This document shows, in pieces, positions 11,001 through 20,824 of a DNA stretch of 64,000 bases. The notes beneath the pieces are model-generated. The model was not told where the DNA came from, searched no databases, and worked only from the letters and a program-made list of their open reading frames with translations. Numbering within the stretch: the first letter of the stretch is position 1; each line of letters begins with the position of its first letter. The position numbers and the translations under genes were made by a program. The stretch is from Sphingobacteriales bacterium. GTDB lineage: Bacteria > Bacteroidota > Bacteroidia > Chitinophagales > JADIYW01. The DNA lies in NCBI GenBank assembly GCA_947460245.1, contig CANHGL010000009.1, forward strand, positions 1 to 64,000, given 5' to 3'.

Positions 11001-12829
11001 TCATTGAAATCTGCTATACCATTGAAATCTATCAGAAAGCAACTATCATCAAAAAAAGCTTTTCCTTCAAATTTCTTTTTATCAATTATCCCGTCTACTT
11101 TAATTTCTTTGAAGACAAATCCATTTAAGTAAAAATTTTGTATACTACCTGTTATTTTAGACTGAAGTTCATTGGTGTTAAATCCTTTCCCATCTATACT
11201 TAAGTTAATATCTGCCTTGTCTAATAAAGTTGGATTACCAGTTAATTCAGATAAATTTAGTGCTGTTGCTTTTATAATACCGGAATAGTTGGGGGCCTTA
11301 TTTTTAGGAAAACTCATTCGAATATCTGTTGCCAGATCACCCAGGTTTTCTGTGTGTAATGCACCTTTTGCAACAAAGTCGTTATAGAACCCAAAATATG
11401 TTCCCTTAAAGGAAGTATTACCAGATTTGCTCAGTGCAGCCGGTAATTTTATATAGGGCACCAGTTTTTTAAAATCTTCCGGATTGGTCTGTAGTTTACT
11501 GACTTTTACATCAAATAATGTCTGACTGATATTTGGTAGTCCCTTAATATTTCCTGTTATATCGATTATGGTATTTCTGCCGCCTGAAATGTACAAGTCA
11601 TCTACTCTTAGGTTAGCAAGTTTTCCTTTTACAAGTCCCTTTATTTTTAATCCGTCAGGAATGTATTTTTGTGCTCTAGGTGCAAAAACAGCAACATCCT
11701 TGGATTTTACATAAGCATCCTTGATATCTGCTTTCATGGTTACTTTATTGGAGAAATCTGCAAAGGATCTCCATTCATCGCTGAATTTTATAGACAGATT
11801 AGCCTTTAAGTTGGATGTATTATATGCGATTTCTGTCTCGTCCATATATATACCATTGTTATCCAGTAAAGCTTTTGATTTTAATTTGTGGAGATGGAAA
11901 TTGTCATCTGCATTTACACTCACCTGATTAATATCGATGTGCATTCCGGTGGAGTCCCATCGGTAATCTTTGAAATCGCTTTGTATATCATGGATATACA
12001 TTTCACTGATCTTAAAAGTCCCTGCATTTATGGATCTATTTCTCATAGACATACCATATGTTCCATTGGAAATATTAAGTTGTTCAGCTGTGATATTTAA
12101 TAATTTTCCTAATCCTTGTACATCGAAACCGTTACTAGGTTTTTTTACAATATCCTCTTTTTTGTTGTAAAGGGTGAGGAGTACCTTAGGGTCTACCAAC
12201 TCAATTTCTTTAATATCTATTTTTAAAGGTTTGATGATAAAGTCATTCATATCCATAAATGCCTTGCTTACCTGGATATCAATCTTAATATCTTTGTAAT
12301 GATCATCAATAATAAGATGAGAGCGGGTGATATTTACTTTGTTAATTTTAAGAACTATCGGCCCTGATGGCTTTTTTGGGGTTTTAGTTGAACTAAATAA
12401 GGCCATAAAAAAATCATAGTTAAACAGACTGTCGTTTTCCGCACGAAACCCGTTAAATTGCATCCTGTCCAACGCTATATTGTCAATATAAATTTTCTTA
12501 TTTTTTATATGTTGTATCTGCTCCCAAAGTGTCCTTCCTAACATAAGATCTACATCCAGTTTTCCAACAAATAGAATGGTATCATTTTGGCTGGTTTTGG
12601 AGGAAATAAATGCATTTTGAATTTCGATTGTTCGGAAAAATTTGATATCTACAGCATCTACTTTTACGGTGTTGCCAAATTGTTTTGATAAATATTCGCT
12701 TACTTTGTGAATAAGATAGGTTTGTACCTTAGGTTGCTGTATAAGATATGAGGTCGTAAAAAAGCTAATTATCAGTAATAGAACTATCACTAAAAGCGTA
12801 CGAATCGTGTATTTTATTAGACTTTTCAA
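8096..12829 (-). CDS. tamB: TamB/AsmA-like translocation and assembly module inner-membrane protein (DUF490)
   Basis: 1577 aa; N-terminal TM anchor, repetitive beta-strand pattern, C-terminal TamB region (LFNSFFPTSTTSSSGN...GLSKLIPGASLDLLIS); divergent from tsaD. Confidence 0.88.
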   Translation of the reverse strand: MKSLIKYTIRTLLVIVLLLIISFFTTSYLIQQPKVQTYLIHKVSEYLSKQFGNTVKVDAVDIKFFRTIEIQNAFISSKTSQNDTILFVGKLDVDLMLGRTLWEQIQHIKNKKIYIDNIALDRMQFNGFRAENDSLFNYDFFMALFSSTKTPKKPSGPIVLKINKVNITRSHLIIDDHYKDIKIDIQVSKAFMDMNDFIIKPLKIDIKEIELVDPKVLLTLYNKKEDIVKKPSNGFDVQGLGKLLNITAEQLNISNGTYGMSMRNRSINAGTFKISEMYIHDIQSDFKDYRWDSTGMHIDINQVSVNADDNFHLHKLKSKALLDNNGIYMDETEIAYNTSNLKANLSIKFSDEWRSFADFSNKVTMKADIKDAYVKSKDVAVFAPRAQKYIPDGLKIKGLVKGKLANLRVDDLYISGGRNTIIDITGNIKGLPNISQTLFDVKVSKLQTNPEDFKKLVPYIKLPAALSKSGNTSFKGTYFGFYNDFVAKGALHTENLGDLATDIRMSFPKNKAPNYSGIIKATALNLSELTGNPTLLDKADINLSIDGKGFNTNELQSKITGSIQNFYLNGFVFKEIKVDGIIDKKKFEGKAFFDDSCFLIDFNGIADFNERIPKFDFKTSIKNADLYKLNLVKDTLSVSLDGELHFQGNKIDSITGNGKFSQILIQNEKDILTLSDVDIDLKNDGEIKNYNVASDQFNAKVTGNFSVLSIVPSVKVFLSKYSKLIKPDKNDFKLERPQQLEADIKVKSDIGLFRIFAPKLRYISELQLNGKLDTKNNILSIHASIDSTNYDNIGINNIQLNGNTEGDNLLVNTQIENILYKKTNIPDVKLIINSSLDKLLSNLNIASDSSDNSVRLQTSIDFNGDSIITEILESKLKINNKTWQMKTGNELTIIDSIFIAKNFYLMEGEQKISLQNGRNTFSDARINIENINLVDIGQLIDSAHIVKDGKLNGSINLKNILKKPQANIDITINNLQILDYKAKYIGLDAVYGRAGKDILEAGGTIEDPNYQLSFDGIYDMQIKGKEKLEAEADIERLNLNFLEAILKKELLVPHAFVKGQVKISGDLKKPVLTGEAQVIDTAELKMRFLGTTFKLANEVIKLTPKGFDFGEVTLYDNYGNTAQLSGKLQHDGFKNFKADKVNVSAPLGYNFMNTTYAENQDFYGKIFAKGDVDIDGYFDNINININQLETLKNSEFNLPVTSQVSNKGYSFIKFIDPKDTTKVIEYKSRVSGINLNMNITATQDGLINIILDPNTNDKIVARGEGNLNLTLNKAGTISLNGNYNLINGKYDFNFQGVVNKTFNIRPGSSINFNGSPLKAEMNITGLYNVPSASVRNIVDSTSAIKNRTFPIDLNLLITGTLENPKIGFKISPTLGTISTQSDELNRKLDEISQNENELNNQAVALLLFNSFFPTSTTSSSGNQRFTGASNTVTQLVSTQLSSLFSKGLSKLIPGASLDLLISDLESKESRNFGFSYKQELFSNRLILTIGGNVNFGNTNTSTSIVSTTGQPANNSAIAGDFQLEYLVTQDGRIRLKTYARTANYDIINQDKIRTGGSISFQKEFDSLKDLFKPKKKK

Positions 12830-12864
12830 CCGAATACAAAATTAAGGGAATTTGAGCAATAATT

Positions 12865-13872
12865 ATGTCTGAAATCATCATACTTGCCATAGAATCCTCC
12901 TGTGATGATACTTCTGCCGCCGTTTGTGTAAACGGTAAGATGTTGTCAAATGTTATGGCTAATCAAAAAATTCACGAACAATATGGTGGAGTTGTTCCGG
13001 AGTTGGCCAGTAGAGAGCATGTCAAGAATATAATTCCGGTTGTTTTTGAGGCAATGAAACGTTCCGGTATTGATAAGAAAGAACTATCTGCCGTTGCCTT
13101 TACCAGAGGTCCTGGACTTATGGGTTCATTATTGGCAGGTGGAATGTTTGCCAAGTCTTTCGCACAGGCATTGGATATTCCGTTAATCGATGTGCATCAC
13201 ATGCAGGCCCATGTCTTGGCCCATTTTATTGATGACCCTAAACCATCTTTTCCATTTCTTTGCCTTACCGTTTCCGGCGGACATACCCAAATTGTTTTGG
13301 TGAAAGGCTATTTAAATATGGAAGTCATTGGTCAGACATTAGATGATGCTGCCGGAGAAGCTTTTGATAAAACAGCAAAATTATTGAATTTACCATATCC
13401 AGGTGGTCCGCTGATAGATAAGTTTGCCCGGGAAGGAAATCCTAATGCTTTTAAGTTTTCAGAACCTCAAATTGATCATCTGAATTTTTCTTTTAGTGGT
13501 TTAAAGACTAATATTCTGTATTTTCTACAAAAAGAAATTAAATCTAACCCGGATTTTATTCAAGCGCATCTAAACGACATCTGCGCTTCTGTTCAAAATA
13601 GTATCGTATCTATTCTAATGAAAAAATTAAAAAGAGCTACTGAGGAGACGGGGATTAAGCAGGTTGCTATATCTGGAGGCGTAAGTGCAAATTCTGAACT
13701 TAGAAAACAGTTATTGATTTATGGTGAAAAGCATGGGTGGGAAACATATATTCCTGAATTCCAATATTGTACAGATAATGCCGGAATGATTGCTATAACT
13801 GCTTATTTTAAATATCTGGCTAATGATTTTTGTCCTATAGAGATTCCGATTCAGGCCAGAATGGAAATGTAA
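12865..13872 (+). CDS. tsaD: tRNA N6-adenosine threonylcarbamoyltransferase TsaD
   Basis: ILAIESSCDDTSAAV, HHMQAHVLAHF, LTVSGGHTQIVLV and GGVSANSELR motifs. Confidence 0.97.
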   Translation: MSEIIILAIESSCDDTSAAVCVNGKMLSNVMANQKIHEQYGGVVPELASREHVKNIIPVVFEAMKRSGIDKKELSAVAFTRGPGLMGSLLAGGMFAKSFAQALDIPLIDVHHMQAHVLAHFIDDPKPSFPFLCLTVSGGHTQIVLVKGYLNMEVIGQTLDDAAGEAFDKTAKLLNLPYPGGPLIDKFAREGNPNAFKFSEPQIDHLNFSFSGLKTNILYFLQKEIKSNPDFIQAHLNDICASVQNSIVSILMKKLKRATEETGIKQVAISGGVSANSELRKQLLIYGEKHGWETYIPEFQYCTDNAGMIAITAYFKYLANDFCPIEIPIQARMEM

Positions 13873-13926
13873 TTACATATTAGTATATTTTATAACTTTA
13901 TAGTTAAACATATTAAGTCCAATCCT

Positions 13927-15123
13927 ATGAAGAAAATTTTATTTTTTTATTTTTTGTGTTTAGGGTATTCTGTTTTTGCTCAGTACCAGATTGGAAATAC
14001 AAAAATCACTTTTAAAGATAACACCAGAGGCAACCGCAACATACTTACTTTTATCTATTATCCTGCAAGTACTGGTGGTACGGACGTTCCTATTGCTCCT
14101 GATGCTGCTAAATTTCCGGTAATTTCTTTTGGTCATGGATTTGTGATGTCGTCTTTGGCCTATCAATGGATTGCAGAAGCATTGGTGCCTTATGGATATA
14201 TTATTGGTTTTCCATCAACAGAAGAAGGTGTGCCGCCCAATCACAGCGACTTTGGAAAGGATGAAGCCTTTGTTGCTAGAAGCCTCAGGAATCTGGGAGA
14301 TTCTGTCAATTCTTTTTTATACAACAGAACAAATGGTTATTCTGCAATAGGAGGGCATTCTATGGGTGGTGGTGCAACATTTTTGGGTATGCAGAATGTG
14401 ACGGACATTACTACTTTTTTTAATTTTTCAGCTGCTGAAACCTTCTTAACAGAGTCTGCCGTTCAGACTGCAAAATTATGTTCCCAACCGGCTTTGGTAT
14501 TTACGGGTACAAAAGACTGTGTAGCGCCACCGGCAGGAAATAGCCGTTTTATGTATAATAATCTTATTTCATCCTATAAGTTCTTTGCTAATATCCACGA
14601 TGCTTCTCATTGTCAGTTTGGTGATCCTAATAAAACTCCATGTGAAGTTGGTGAGGCGGCAGCTTGTTCCGGAAGGGTTTACATTTCAGCAGCAGAGCAA
14701 CAACGCCGTGTACTTTTATTACTTAAGCCCTGGCTGGATTTTTGGATAAAACGAGATTGTGCCGCGCTTTCTACTTTCTACAGTAATATTTCCGGAGCTA
14801 TAAATGATATAGACACGCTACAGTCCAAGATCATGGATTGCACTGCCATCGATATTCCTAATGCCCTTCAACAGCATAAAACTATTAAAGCTTTAATTTT
14901 TCCTAATCCTTCCAAAGGCAGATTTAGTATGCAAATTTCTGAGATATATTCAGAAGCAGTGGTAACCTTATTGGATGTAAAAGGTAGTATTATCAATTGT
15001 AAAATAATTAAAGGTCAAAAAAATATCCCCCTAGATTACTCTAATCTGCCGGGTGGTGCTTATCAAATAGTTGTAGATACAGATCGAGGAAGTTTTACCT
15101 CAACAATTGTAATCTCTCAGTAA
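13927..15123 (+). CDS. Secreted alpha/beta hydrolase (PETase/cutinase/chlorophyllase-like) with a T9SS C-terminal sorting domain
   Basis: Signal peptide MKKILFFYFLCLGYSVFAQ; GHSMGGG nucleophile elbow; GTKDCVAPP and DASHCQF candidate Asp/His; C-terminal FPNPSKGRFSMQI...YQIVV type A CTD. Confidence 0.85.
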   Translation: MKKILFFYFLCLGYSVFAQYQIGNTKITFKDNTRGNRNILTFIYYPASTGGTDVPIAPDAAKFPVISFGHGFVMSSLAYQWIAEALVPYGYIIGFPSTEEGVPPNHSDFGKDEAFVARSLRNLGDSVNSFLYNRTNGYSAIGGHSMGGGATFLGMQNVTDITTFFNFSAAETFLTESAVQTAKLCSQPALVFTGTKDCVAPPAGNSRFMYNNLISSYKFFANIHDASHCQFGDPNKTPCEVGEAAACSGRVYISAAEQQRRVLLLLKPWLDFWIKRDCAALSTFYSNISGAINDIDTLQSKIMDCTAIDIPNALQQHKTIKALIFPNPSKGRFSMQISEIYSEAVVTLLDVKGSIINCKIIKGQKNIPLDYSNLPGGAYQIVVDTDRGSFTSTIVISQ

Positions 15124-15313
15124 TTATAATTGGGTATGTTTTTCATTTTTTAGTTGGCCTATCTGATTCGTAGTTAAATTACTATTATATCTGATTTTTT
15201 TTAAAAAAATTAGATAAAGTAAAATCAAGAAAATATATCTTTATAAGGAAGAACAGTAACTGCTATTGTTTCTCTTTATTTGAAATTGGAAACTCTATAA
15301 TACCTATCCTCAG

Positions 15314-16942
15314 ATGTCATTTTCTGCCCGGAACAGATCCATATATATTGAAAAAATGCAAGAGGATTCATTTGATCTCTTGGTCGTTGGTGGTGGTATT
15401 ACAGGTGCAGGAATAGCCTTGGATGCGGTATCTCGCGGGTTAAATGTTTGTCTGATTGAGAAATCAGATTTTGCTTCCGGGACTAGTAGTCGTTCCACAA
15501 AATTAATTCATGGTGGACTTCGTTATCTTAAGCAATTGGAATTTGGTATCGTTCGTGAAGTAGGAATGGAGCGGACTATTTTACATAAAAACGCTCCACA
15601 TATTGTTGTGCCTGAGCGTATGCTGTTACCAATTGTTAAGGGTGGATCGCTTGGAAAGAGAAGTACTTCTCTAGGATTGTATGTTTATGATAGACTAGCA
15701 GGCGTAGAAAAAGAAGAGCGCAGAAATATGCTTACCAAAGAGGCTACCTTAGAGAAAGAACCCTTATTGAACAAAGATATTCTTTTAGGAGGCGGTATGT
15801 ATGTGGAATACAGAAGTGATGATGCTCGTTTGGTTATTGAAGTGCTTAAGTCTGCTACAGAACGTGGTGCTTTATGTGTTAATTATATCCATTGTGATAC
15901 ATTCACTCACAATGAAAAGCAAAAAATTAATGGCGCAACATGTACAGATATATTTAGCGGAAAAAGGTTTCAAATTCGTGCCAAAAAAGTAATTAACGCC
16001 TGTGGCCCTTGGGTTGATTTCCTTCGTAAGGAGGACAATTCACTAAAAGGGAAACGTTTGCACCTAACTAAGGGAATACATTTAGTAGTAAGAAATGATA
16101 GATTACCTATACGTCAGGCAGTATATTTTGACGTTAAAGATGGTCGCATGGTATTTGCTATTCCCAGAGGAGAAAAAGTATATATAGGTACTACAGATAC
16201 CAACTACACTCAAACTATAGACTATCCTTTTGCCGACAGTAAAGATATAGCGTATGTATTAGAAGCTGCCAATCATATGTTTCCTGGTATTAATTTAGTG
16301 CCGGATGACGTAGAATCTACCTGGGCGGGTTTACGTCCGCTTATTCATGAAGATGGGAAGGCGCCATCTGATCTCTCCAGAAAAGATGAGATTTTTATTT
16401 CAGATTCTAATTTGATTTCTATGGCAGGCGGTAAACTTACTGGTTTCCGTAAAATGGCAGAACGTGCTGTTAATGTAGTTTGTAAACAGTTAAAACTGGA
16501 AGAAGGTAGAAGTTTTCCTAAATGTTCTACAGCCGCAATAACCTTGAGTGGTGGCCAGTTAACTATATCGCCAACTGAATATGCGAAAAATCTACAACAG
16601 GATTTTACTCAGTTTTCATTAATCGATGTGACGGATTTAGTCTTAAAATATGGCAGTAATACGGATTATATCTTATCCAGCGCTCATTCAACGTATAATA
16701 ATCAACTTTTATTAGCAGAAGCTAACTATAGTTTGGAACATGAAATGGCAAATAATACAGCTGATTTTATTGTTCGCAGAACGGGTAGGCTATATTTTGA
16801 TCGTCCAAAATTAAATGGGGATATTGAGATCTTGGATGATTTTTTTAATACTCAGTTGTCTTATACTCCAGAAATTACTGCTAAAAATTCCCTTGAATAC
16901 GATAGGGAGTACAAAGGAGTTATAGCCTTTAGAGAGCTATAA
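15314..16942 (+). CDS. glpD: Glycerol-3-phosphate dehydrogenase (FAD-dependent)
   Basis: LLVVGGGITGAGIALDAVSRGLNVCLIEKSDFASGTSSRSTKLIHGGLRYL. Confidence 0.95.
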   Translation: MSFSARNRSIYIEKMQEDSFDLLVVGGGITGAGIALDAVSRGLNVCLIEKSDFASGTSSRSTKLIHGGLRYLKQLEFGIVREVGMERTILHKNAPHIVVPERMLLPIVKGGSLGKRSTSLGLYVYDRLAGVEKEERRNMLTKEATLEKEPLLNKDILLGGGMYVEYRSDDARLVIEVLKSATERGALCVNYIHCDTFTHNEKQKINGATCTDIFSGKRFQIRAKKVINACGPWVDFLRKEDNSLKGKRLHLTKGIHLVVRNDRLPIRQAVYFDVKDGRMVFAIPRGEKVYIGTTDTNYTQTIDYPFADSKDIAYVLEAANHMFPGINLVPDDVESTWAGLRPLIHEDGKAPSDLSRKDEIFISDSNLISMAGGKLTGFRKMAERAVNVVCKQLKLEEGRSFPKCSTAAITLSGGQLTISPTEYAKNLQQDFTQFSLIDVTDLVLKYGSNTDYILSSAHSTYNNQLLLAEANYSLEHEMANNTADFIVRRTGRLYFDRPKLNGDIEILDDFFNTQLSYTPEITAKNSLEYDREYKGVIAFREL

Positions 16943-17030
16943 AGGTTGTTGTAGCAACTAAATTTTCTTAAATTTGTTTTCTTAAAATGCTCTTGAGTAG
17001 TTTCTATTTGTAATTGTTAAAATGTAGTTT

Positions 17031-18668
17031 ATGCCAAATAAGATTGTTTCCATCGTTATACCTGAGAATGAACCTATAAAGGATTATCTTCCCGGAAGTT
17101 CAGAGCGTAAAGCACTAAAAGAAGAACTAAAAAGAAGGAAGTCTGTAGTGTATGATATTCCTATGTTCATCAATGGTAAGGAAGTGAGAACTGATGAAAC
17201 AATAGATTTATACCCTCCGCATGAGCTCTCTCATAAAATTGGTTATTACCACAAAGGCAAAAAGGAACATGTTCATCAAGCTATTGATGCAGCACTTTCC
17301 GCCAGAGCACAATGGGCAAATATGCATTGGGAAGACCGTGCCAATATATTTCTTAAAGCTGCAGATTTAATTTCAGGTCCTTATAGAGCATCTATTAATG
17401 CAGCTACTATGTTAGCGCAATCTAAGAACGTATATCAGGCAGAGATAGATGCAGTTTGTGAGTTTGCTGATTTTTTACGTTTTAATGTGCACTTTGCTTC
17501 GGAGATTTATAGAGAACAGCCGATTTCTGTTCCCAATATTAGAAATACCATGGAGTATCGTCCTTTGGAAGGATTTGTATATGCCATTACGCCATTTAAC
17601 TTTACGGCAATTGCCGGTAATCTTCCTTTAGCGCCTGCTTTAATGGGTAATGTTGTAGTATGGAAGCCTTCCTTTACTCAGTTGTATTCCGCTTGGACGG
17701 TAATGGAAATATTAAGAGAAGCAGGATTGCCTGATGGTATTATTAATATGGTATTTACGGATCCTATAGAAACTTCCGCTATTATCTTATCTCATCCTGA
17801 GTTTTCGGGGGTGCATTTTACAGGTTCAACAGGCGTGTTCAATTCTTTGTGGAAGATGATAGGTGAAAATCTGGATAAATACAGAAGTTATCCTAGAATA
17901 GTAGGCGAAACCGGTGGCAAAGATTATATCCTCGCGCACAAGAGCGCTGACATAGATGTTTTGTCTACGGCAATTCTTCGTGGAGCCTTTGAATATCAGG
18001 GGCAGAAATGTAGTGCCTGCTCAAGGGCCTATATTCCTAAATCAATCTGGGATAAAACATGGGAAAAGATGTATGCGGCACTGAAAACTTTTAAAGTAGG
18101 TAATGTAGAAGATTTCTCTGTTATTATGGGGGCTGTTATTTCAGAGGATTCTTATAAACGTATCGGTAACTATATCGCCCATGCTAAAGAAAATCCGAAT
18201 AATATCATTATGTATGGCGGTGGATACGATAAGAAGATAGGCTACTTTGTGGAGCCTACAGTTATCTTAACTAAAGATCCCAAGTCAGTAACGATGACAG
18301 AAGAAATTTTTGGGCCTGTATTAACTATTTATGTTTACGATGATGAGGTAGAAAGCTTAGATAGTATCGTTGAGCTGATAGATAATACATCTGCTTATGC
18401 TTTAACAGGAGCAATTATAGCCCATGATACCTACGTAATTGAGAAGCTGAAATTAGGATTAACGAATACTTCAGGTAATTTTTATATTAATGATAAATGC
18501 ACAGGGGCAGTAGTTGGTCAGCAGCCTTTCGGAGGTGCTCGTAAAAGCGGAACAAATGATAAGGCAGGCAGTAAGTGGAATCTTTTACGTTGGGTATCTC
18601 CAAGGACTGTGAAAGAGAACTTTACTCCGCCAAAGTATTATACCTATCCCTATATGAGTGAGGAGTAA
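17031..18668 (+). CDS. pruA: L-glutamate gamma-semialdehyde dehydrogenase (1-pyrroline-5-carboxylate dehydrogenase)
   Basis: ALDH fold, GETGGKDYILAHKSADID, GAFEYQGQKCSACSRAYIP, QQPFGGARKSGTNDKAG. Confidence 0.94.
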   Translation: MPNKIVSIVIPENEPIKDYLPGSSERKALKEELKRRKSVVYDIPMFINGKEVRTDETIDLYPPHELSHKIGYYHKGKKEHVHQAIDAALSARAQWANMHWEDRANIFLKAADLISGPYRASINAATMLAQSKNVYQAEIDAVCEFADFLRFNVHFASEIYREQPISVPNIRNTMEYRPLEGFVYAITPFNFTAIAGNLPLAPALMGNVVVWKPSFTQLYSAWTVMEILREAGLPDGIINMVFTDPIETSAIILSHPEFSGVHFTGSTGVFNSLWKMIGENLDKYRSYPRIVGETGGKDYILAHKSADIDVLSTAILRGAFEYQGQKCSACSRAYIPKSIWDKTWEKMYAALKTFKVGNVEDFSVIMGAVISEDSYKRIGNYIAHAKENPNNIIMYGGGYDKKIGYFVEPTVILTKDPKSVTMTEEIFGPVLTIYVYDDEVESLDSIVELIDNTSAYALTGAIIAHDTYVIEKLKLGLTNTSGNFYINDKCTGAVVGQQPFGGARKSGTNDKAGSKWNLLRWVSPRTVKENFTPPKYYTYPYMSEE

Positions 18669-18751
18669 TTTGCTCTTTTTGTTTTTCTTATTTTTTCTAC
18701 TTGCTTTGATATCCCTAAAAACAGTGATATCTTCATTTTTAAATAATCCTA

Positions 18752-20056
18752 ATGAAAAAAATAATTTCTTCTCTATTGTTATTATTAGCAATACATCTTT
18801 ACTCTGTGGCTGATAATTTTTTAGTAAGCTATGAGTTGGTTAATGCGCACTCTAAAGCAGATCTTAATGCATTATGGAAAAAAAATAAGATTCCAAAGGT
18901 TATGTTGCCAGTTCATTATGGTGTGGATGTTTATGAAGTGGTGTATAATGCAAAGTGGATAGATGGAAGTTTTAGAAAGGCCTCTGGTATTGTTTTTGTT
19001 CCTAAAGTTAAAAAAGGAAAATCGGTGCCAACGGTGATGTATGGTCATGGTACAGCAATCCATAAAAGCAGAGAAATTTCAACGTCAGATGCGCAGCAGG
19101 GGATATGCATTGGATTTGCTACTGATGGATATTTAGCGCTATATCCGGACTATTTTGGAATAGGCAAGGGGGAAGGTAATCACTTGTATCAGCATGCAGA
19201 AAGTGAAGCTAATGCATATATTTATTTATTATATGCTGTAGAAGAATTGAAAGATAAATTACAGATAAATTCTAACGGACAGCTTTTTTTAACTGGCTAT
19301 TCACAAGGAGGACATTCTAGTTTTGCTGCTCAAAAATATATTGAAGCGCTTAATGATCCACGCTTTAAGGTTACTGCTTCTTCTCCGATGAGTGGTGCTT
19401 ATGATATGACTGGAGAACAAGAGAAATATATGTTCCAGGAATATCCCCGTCCATTCTATTTGCCATACTTGTTGGTTTCCTATCAGGAGGCTTATCATGT
19501 TTTGGATATTGATAATATTTATAAGATTTTTAAATCTCCTTTTGATACATTATTACCTAAGTATTACACTAATAATTTTGATAAGACATTAGATGATTTA
19601 GATAAGATTATGCCTAAGGTTCCAAAGGATGTTGTAATAGATTCTTTGGTGGAAGTATATAAGAAAGATCCTAATTTTCTATTTACTGTAAAGCTTAAAG
19701 AAAACAATCTGACTTCGTGGAAGCCCATAGCTCCGGTACAACTATGTTATTGTAAGGGTGACAGGGAGGTGAATTATAAAAACTCTGAAGTTGCTTATTA
19801 TACGATGAAATCTTTAGGGGTAAATTCGATTAAGCTAAAAAATTTAAGCGACCAATTAGATCATAATACTTGTGCCTTGTTCGCTGTTCTATCTACCAAA
19901 TACTTTTTTGACAGATATAGAAAACATGGCAGCAATCCAAAGATGAAGGACGTACCTCGTTTTAAGAATGCGCTTGCAAATATTGTAAAAAAGAAAGAGG
20001 AGCAGAAATATTTGAACTCTCATCAGGATGTAAGTTATGTTCAAGGAAAAAAATAA
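18752..20056 (+). CDS. Secreted alpha/beta hydrolase / LIP-type lipase family protein
   Basis: Signal peptide; GHGTAI, LTGYSQGGHSSFAAQKYIE nucleophile elbow (GYSQGG), HNTCA. Confidence 0.82.
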   Translation: MKKIISSLLLLLAIHLYSVADNFLVSYELVNAHSKADLNALWKKNKIPKVMLPVHYGVDVYEVVYNAKWIDGSFRKASGIVFVPKVKKGKSVPTVMYGHGTAIHKSREISTSDAQQGICIGFATDGYLALYPDYFGIGKGEGNHLYQHAESEANAYIYLLYAVEELKDKLQINSNGQLFLTGYSQGGHSSFAAQKYIEALNDPRFKVTASSPMSGAYDMTGEQEKYMFQEYPRPFYLPYLLVSYQEAYHVLDIDNIYKIFKSPFDTLLPKYYTNNFDKTLDDLDKIMPKVPKDVVIDSLVEVYKKDPNFLFTVKLKENNLTSWKPIAPVQLCYCKGDREVNYKNSEVAYYTMKSLGVNSIKLKNLSDQLDHNTCALFAVLSTKYFFDRYRKHGSNPKMKDVPRFKNALANIVKKKEEQKYLNSHQDVSYVQGKK

Positions 20057-20062
20057 ATAGTT

Positions 20063-20824
20063 ATGGCTTTTATTCATCTGATTAAGAAAGAAAATTATGC
20101 TATTATCCAAATGGATAGAGAAAAGGCTAATCCAATCAATCAGTCTTTTGTTTCTGAGTTAAGAGATGTATTAAAAGAATGTCTTTCAGATGATCAAATC
20201 AAAGGTGCAATTATAAATGGAAAAGAAAATTTCTTTTCAGCAGGTTTGGATCTGCCTGAATTATATAACTATAATGAACAAGAGTTTTCTGTTTTCTGGA
20301 AAGACTTTATGGGACTTGTATCTGATTTAGTATCTTTTAATAAGCCTCTGGTAGCTTCTATAACTGGTCACGCTCCAGCAGGTGGTTGTATTATTGCTAT
20401 TTGCTGCGACTATCGAGTTATGGCAGAAGGGAATTATAAGATTGGATTAAACGAAATTCCCGTGGGTATAATAGTTCCAAGAGGCATTTTTGATATCTAC
20501 AGCTTTTGGATAGGTCAGCGCAGAGCTTTTAATTATCTAATGGAAGGCAAGTTGTATTCTCCTCAGCATGCTATGGAAATTGGATTGGTTGATGAAGTTG
20601 TGTCACCGGTAGATGTATTAGCAACATCTGAAAATAAGTTAAAAAAATATCTCCAATTTGAACAAACAGGCTGGAGAATGACAAAGCGCCAGTTGAAGCA
20701 TAATCAGCTTGTCGCTATGAGTTCTATTTCAACAGCAGAAATGGATATGTTTTTACAACAATGGTGGAGTGAGCCGGTAAGAGCCATTATTGGTAATTTT
20801 GTTCAACAGTTGAAGAAGAAGTAA
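20063..20824 (+). CDS. Enoyl-CoA hydratase/isomerase family protein
   Basis: Crotonase fold: FFSAGLDLPEL, PLVASITGHAPAGGCIIAICCDYRVMAEG. Confidence 0.9.
   Translation: MAFIHLIKKENYAIIQMDREKANPINQSFVSELRDVLKECLSDDQIKGAIINGKENFFSAGLDLPELYNYNEQEFSVFWKDFMGLVSDLVSFNKPLVASITGHAPAGGCIIAICCDYRVMAEGNYKIGLNEIPVGIIVPRGIFDIYSFWIGQRRAFNYLMEGKLYSPQHAMEIGLVDEVVSPVDVLATSENKLKKYLQFEQTGWRMTKRQLKHNQLVAMSSISTAEMDMFLQQWWSEPVRAIIGNFVQQLKKK

Noticed and set aside
15189-15215. AT-only inverted repeat ATCTGATTTTTTTTAAAAAAATTAGAT between the T9SS hydrolase and glpD
   Set aside because: Stem is nearly all A/T with no loop; could arise by chance in AT-rich DNA and lacks a clear terminator T tract.
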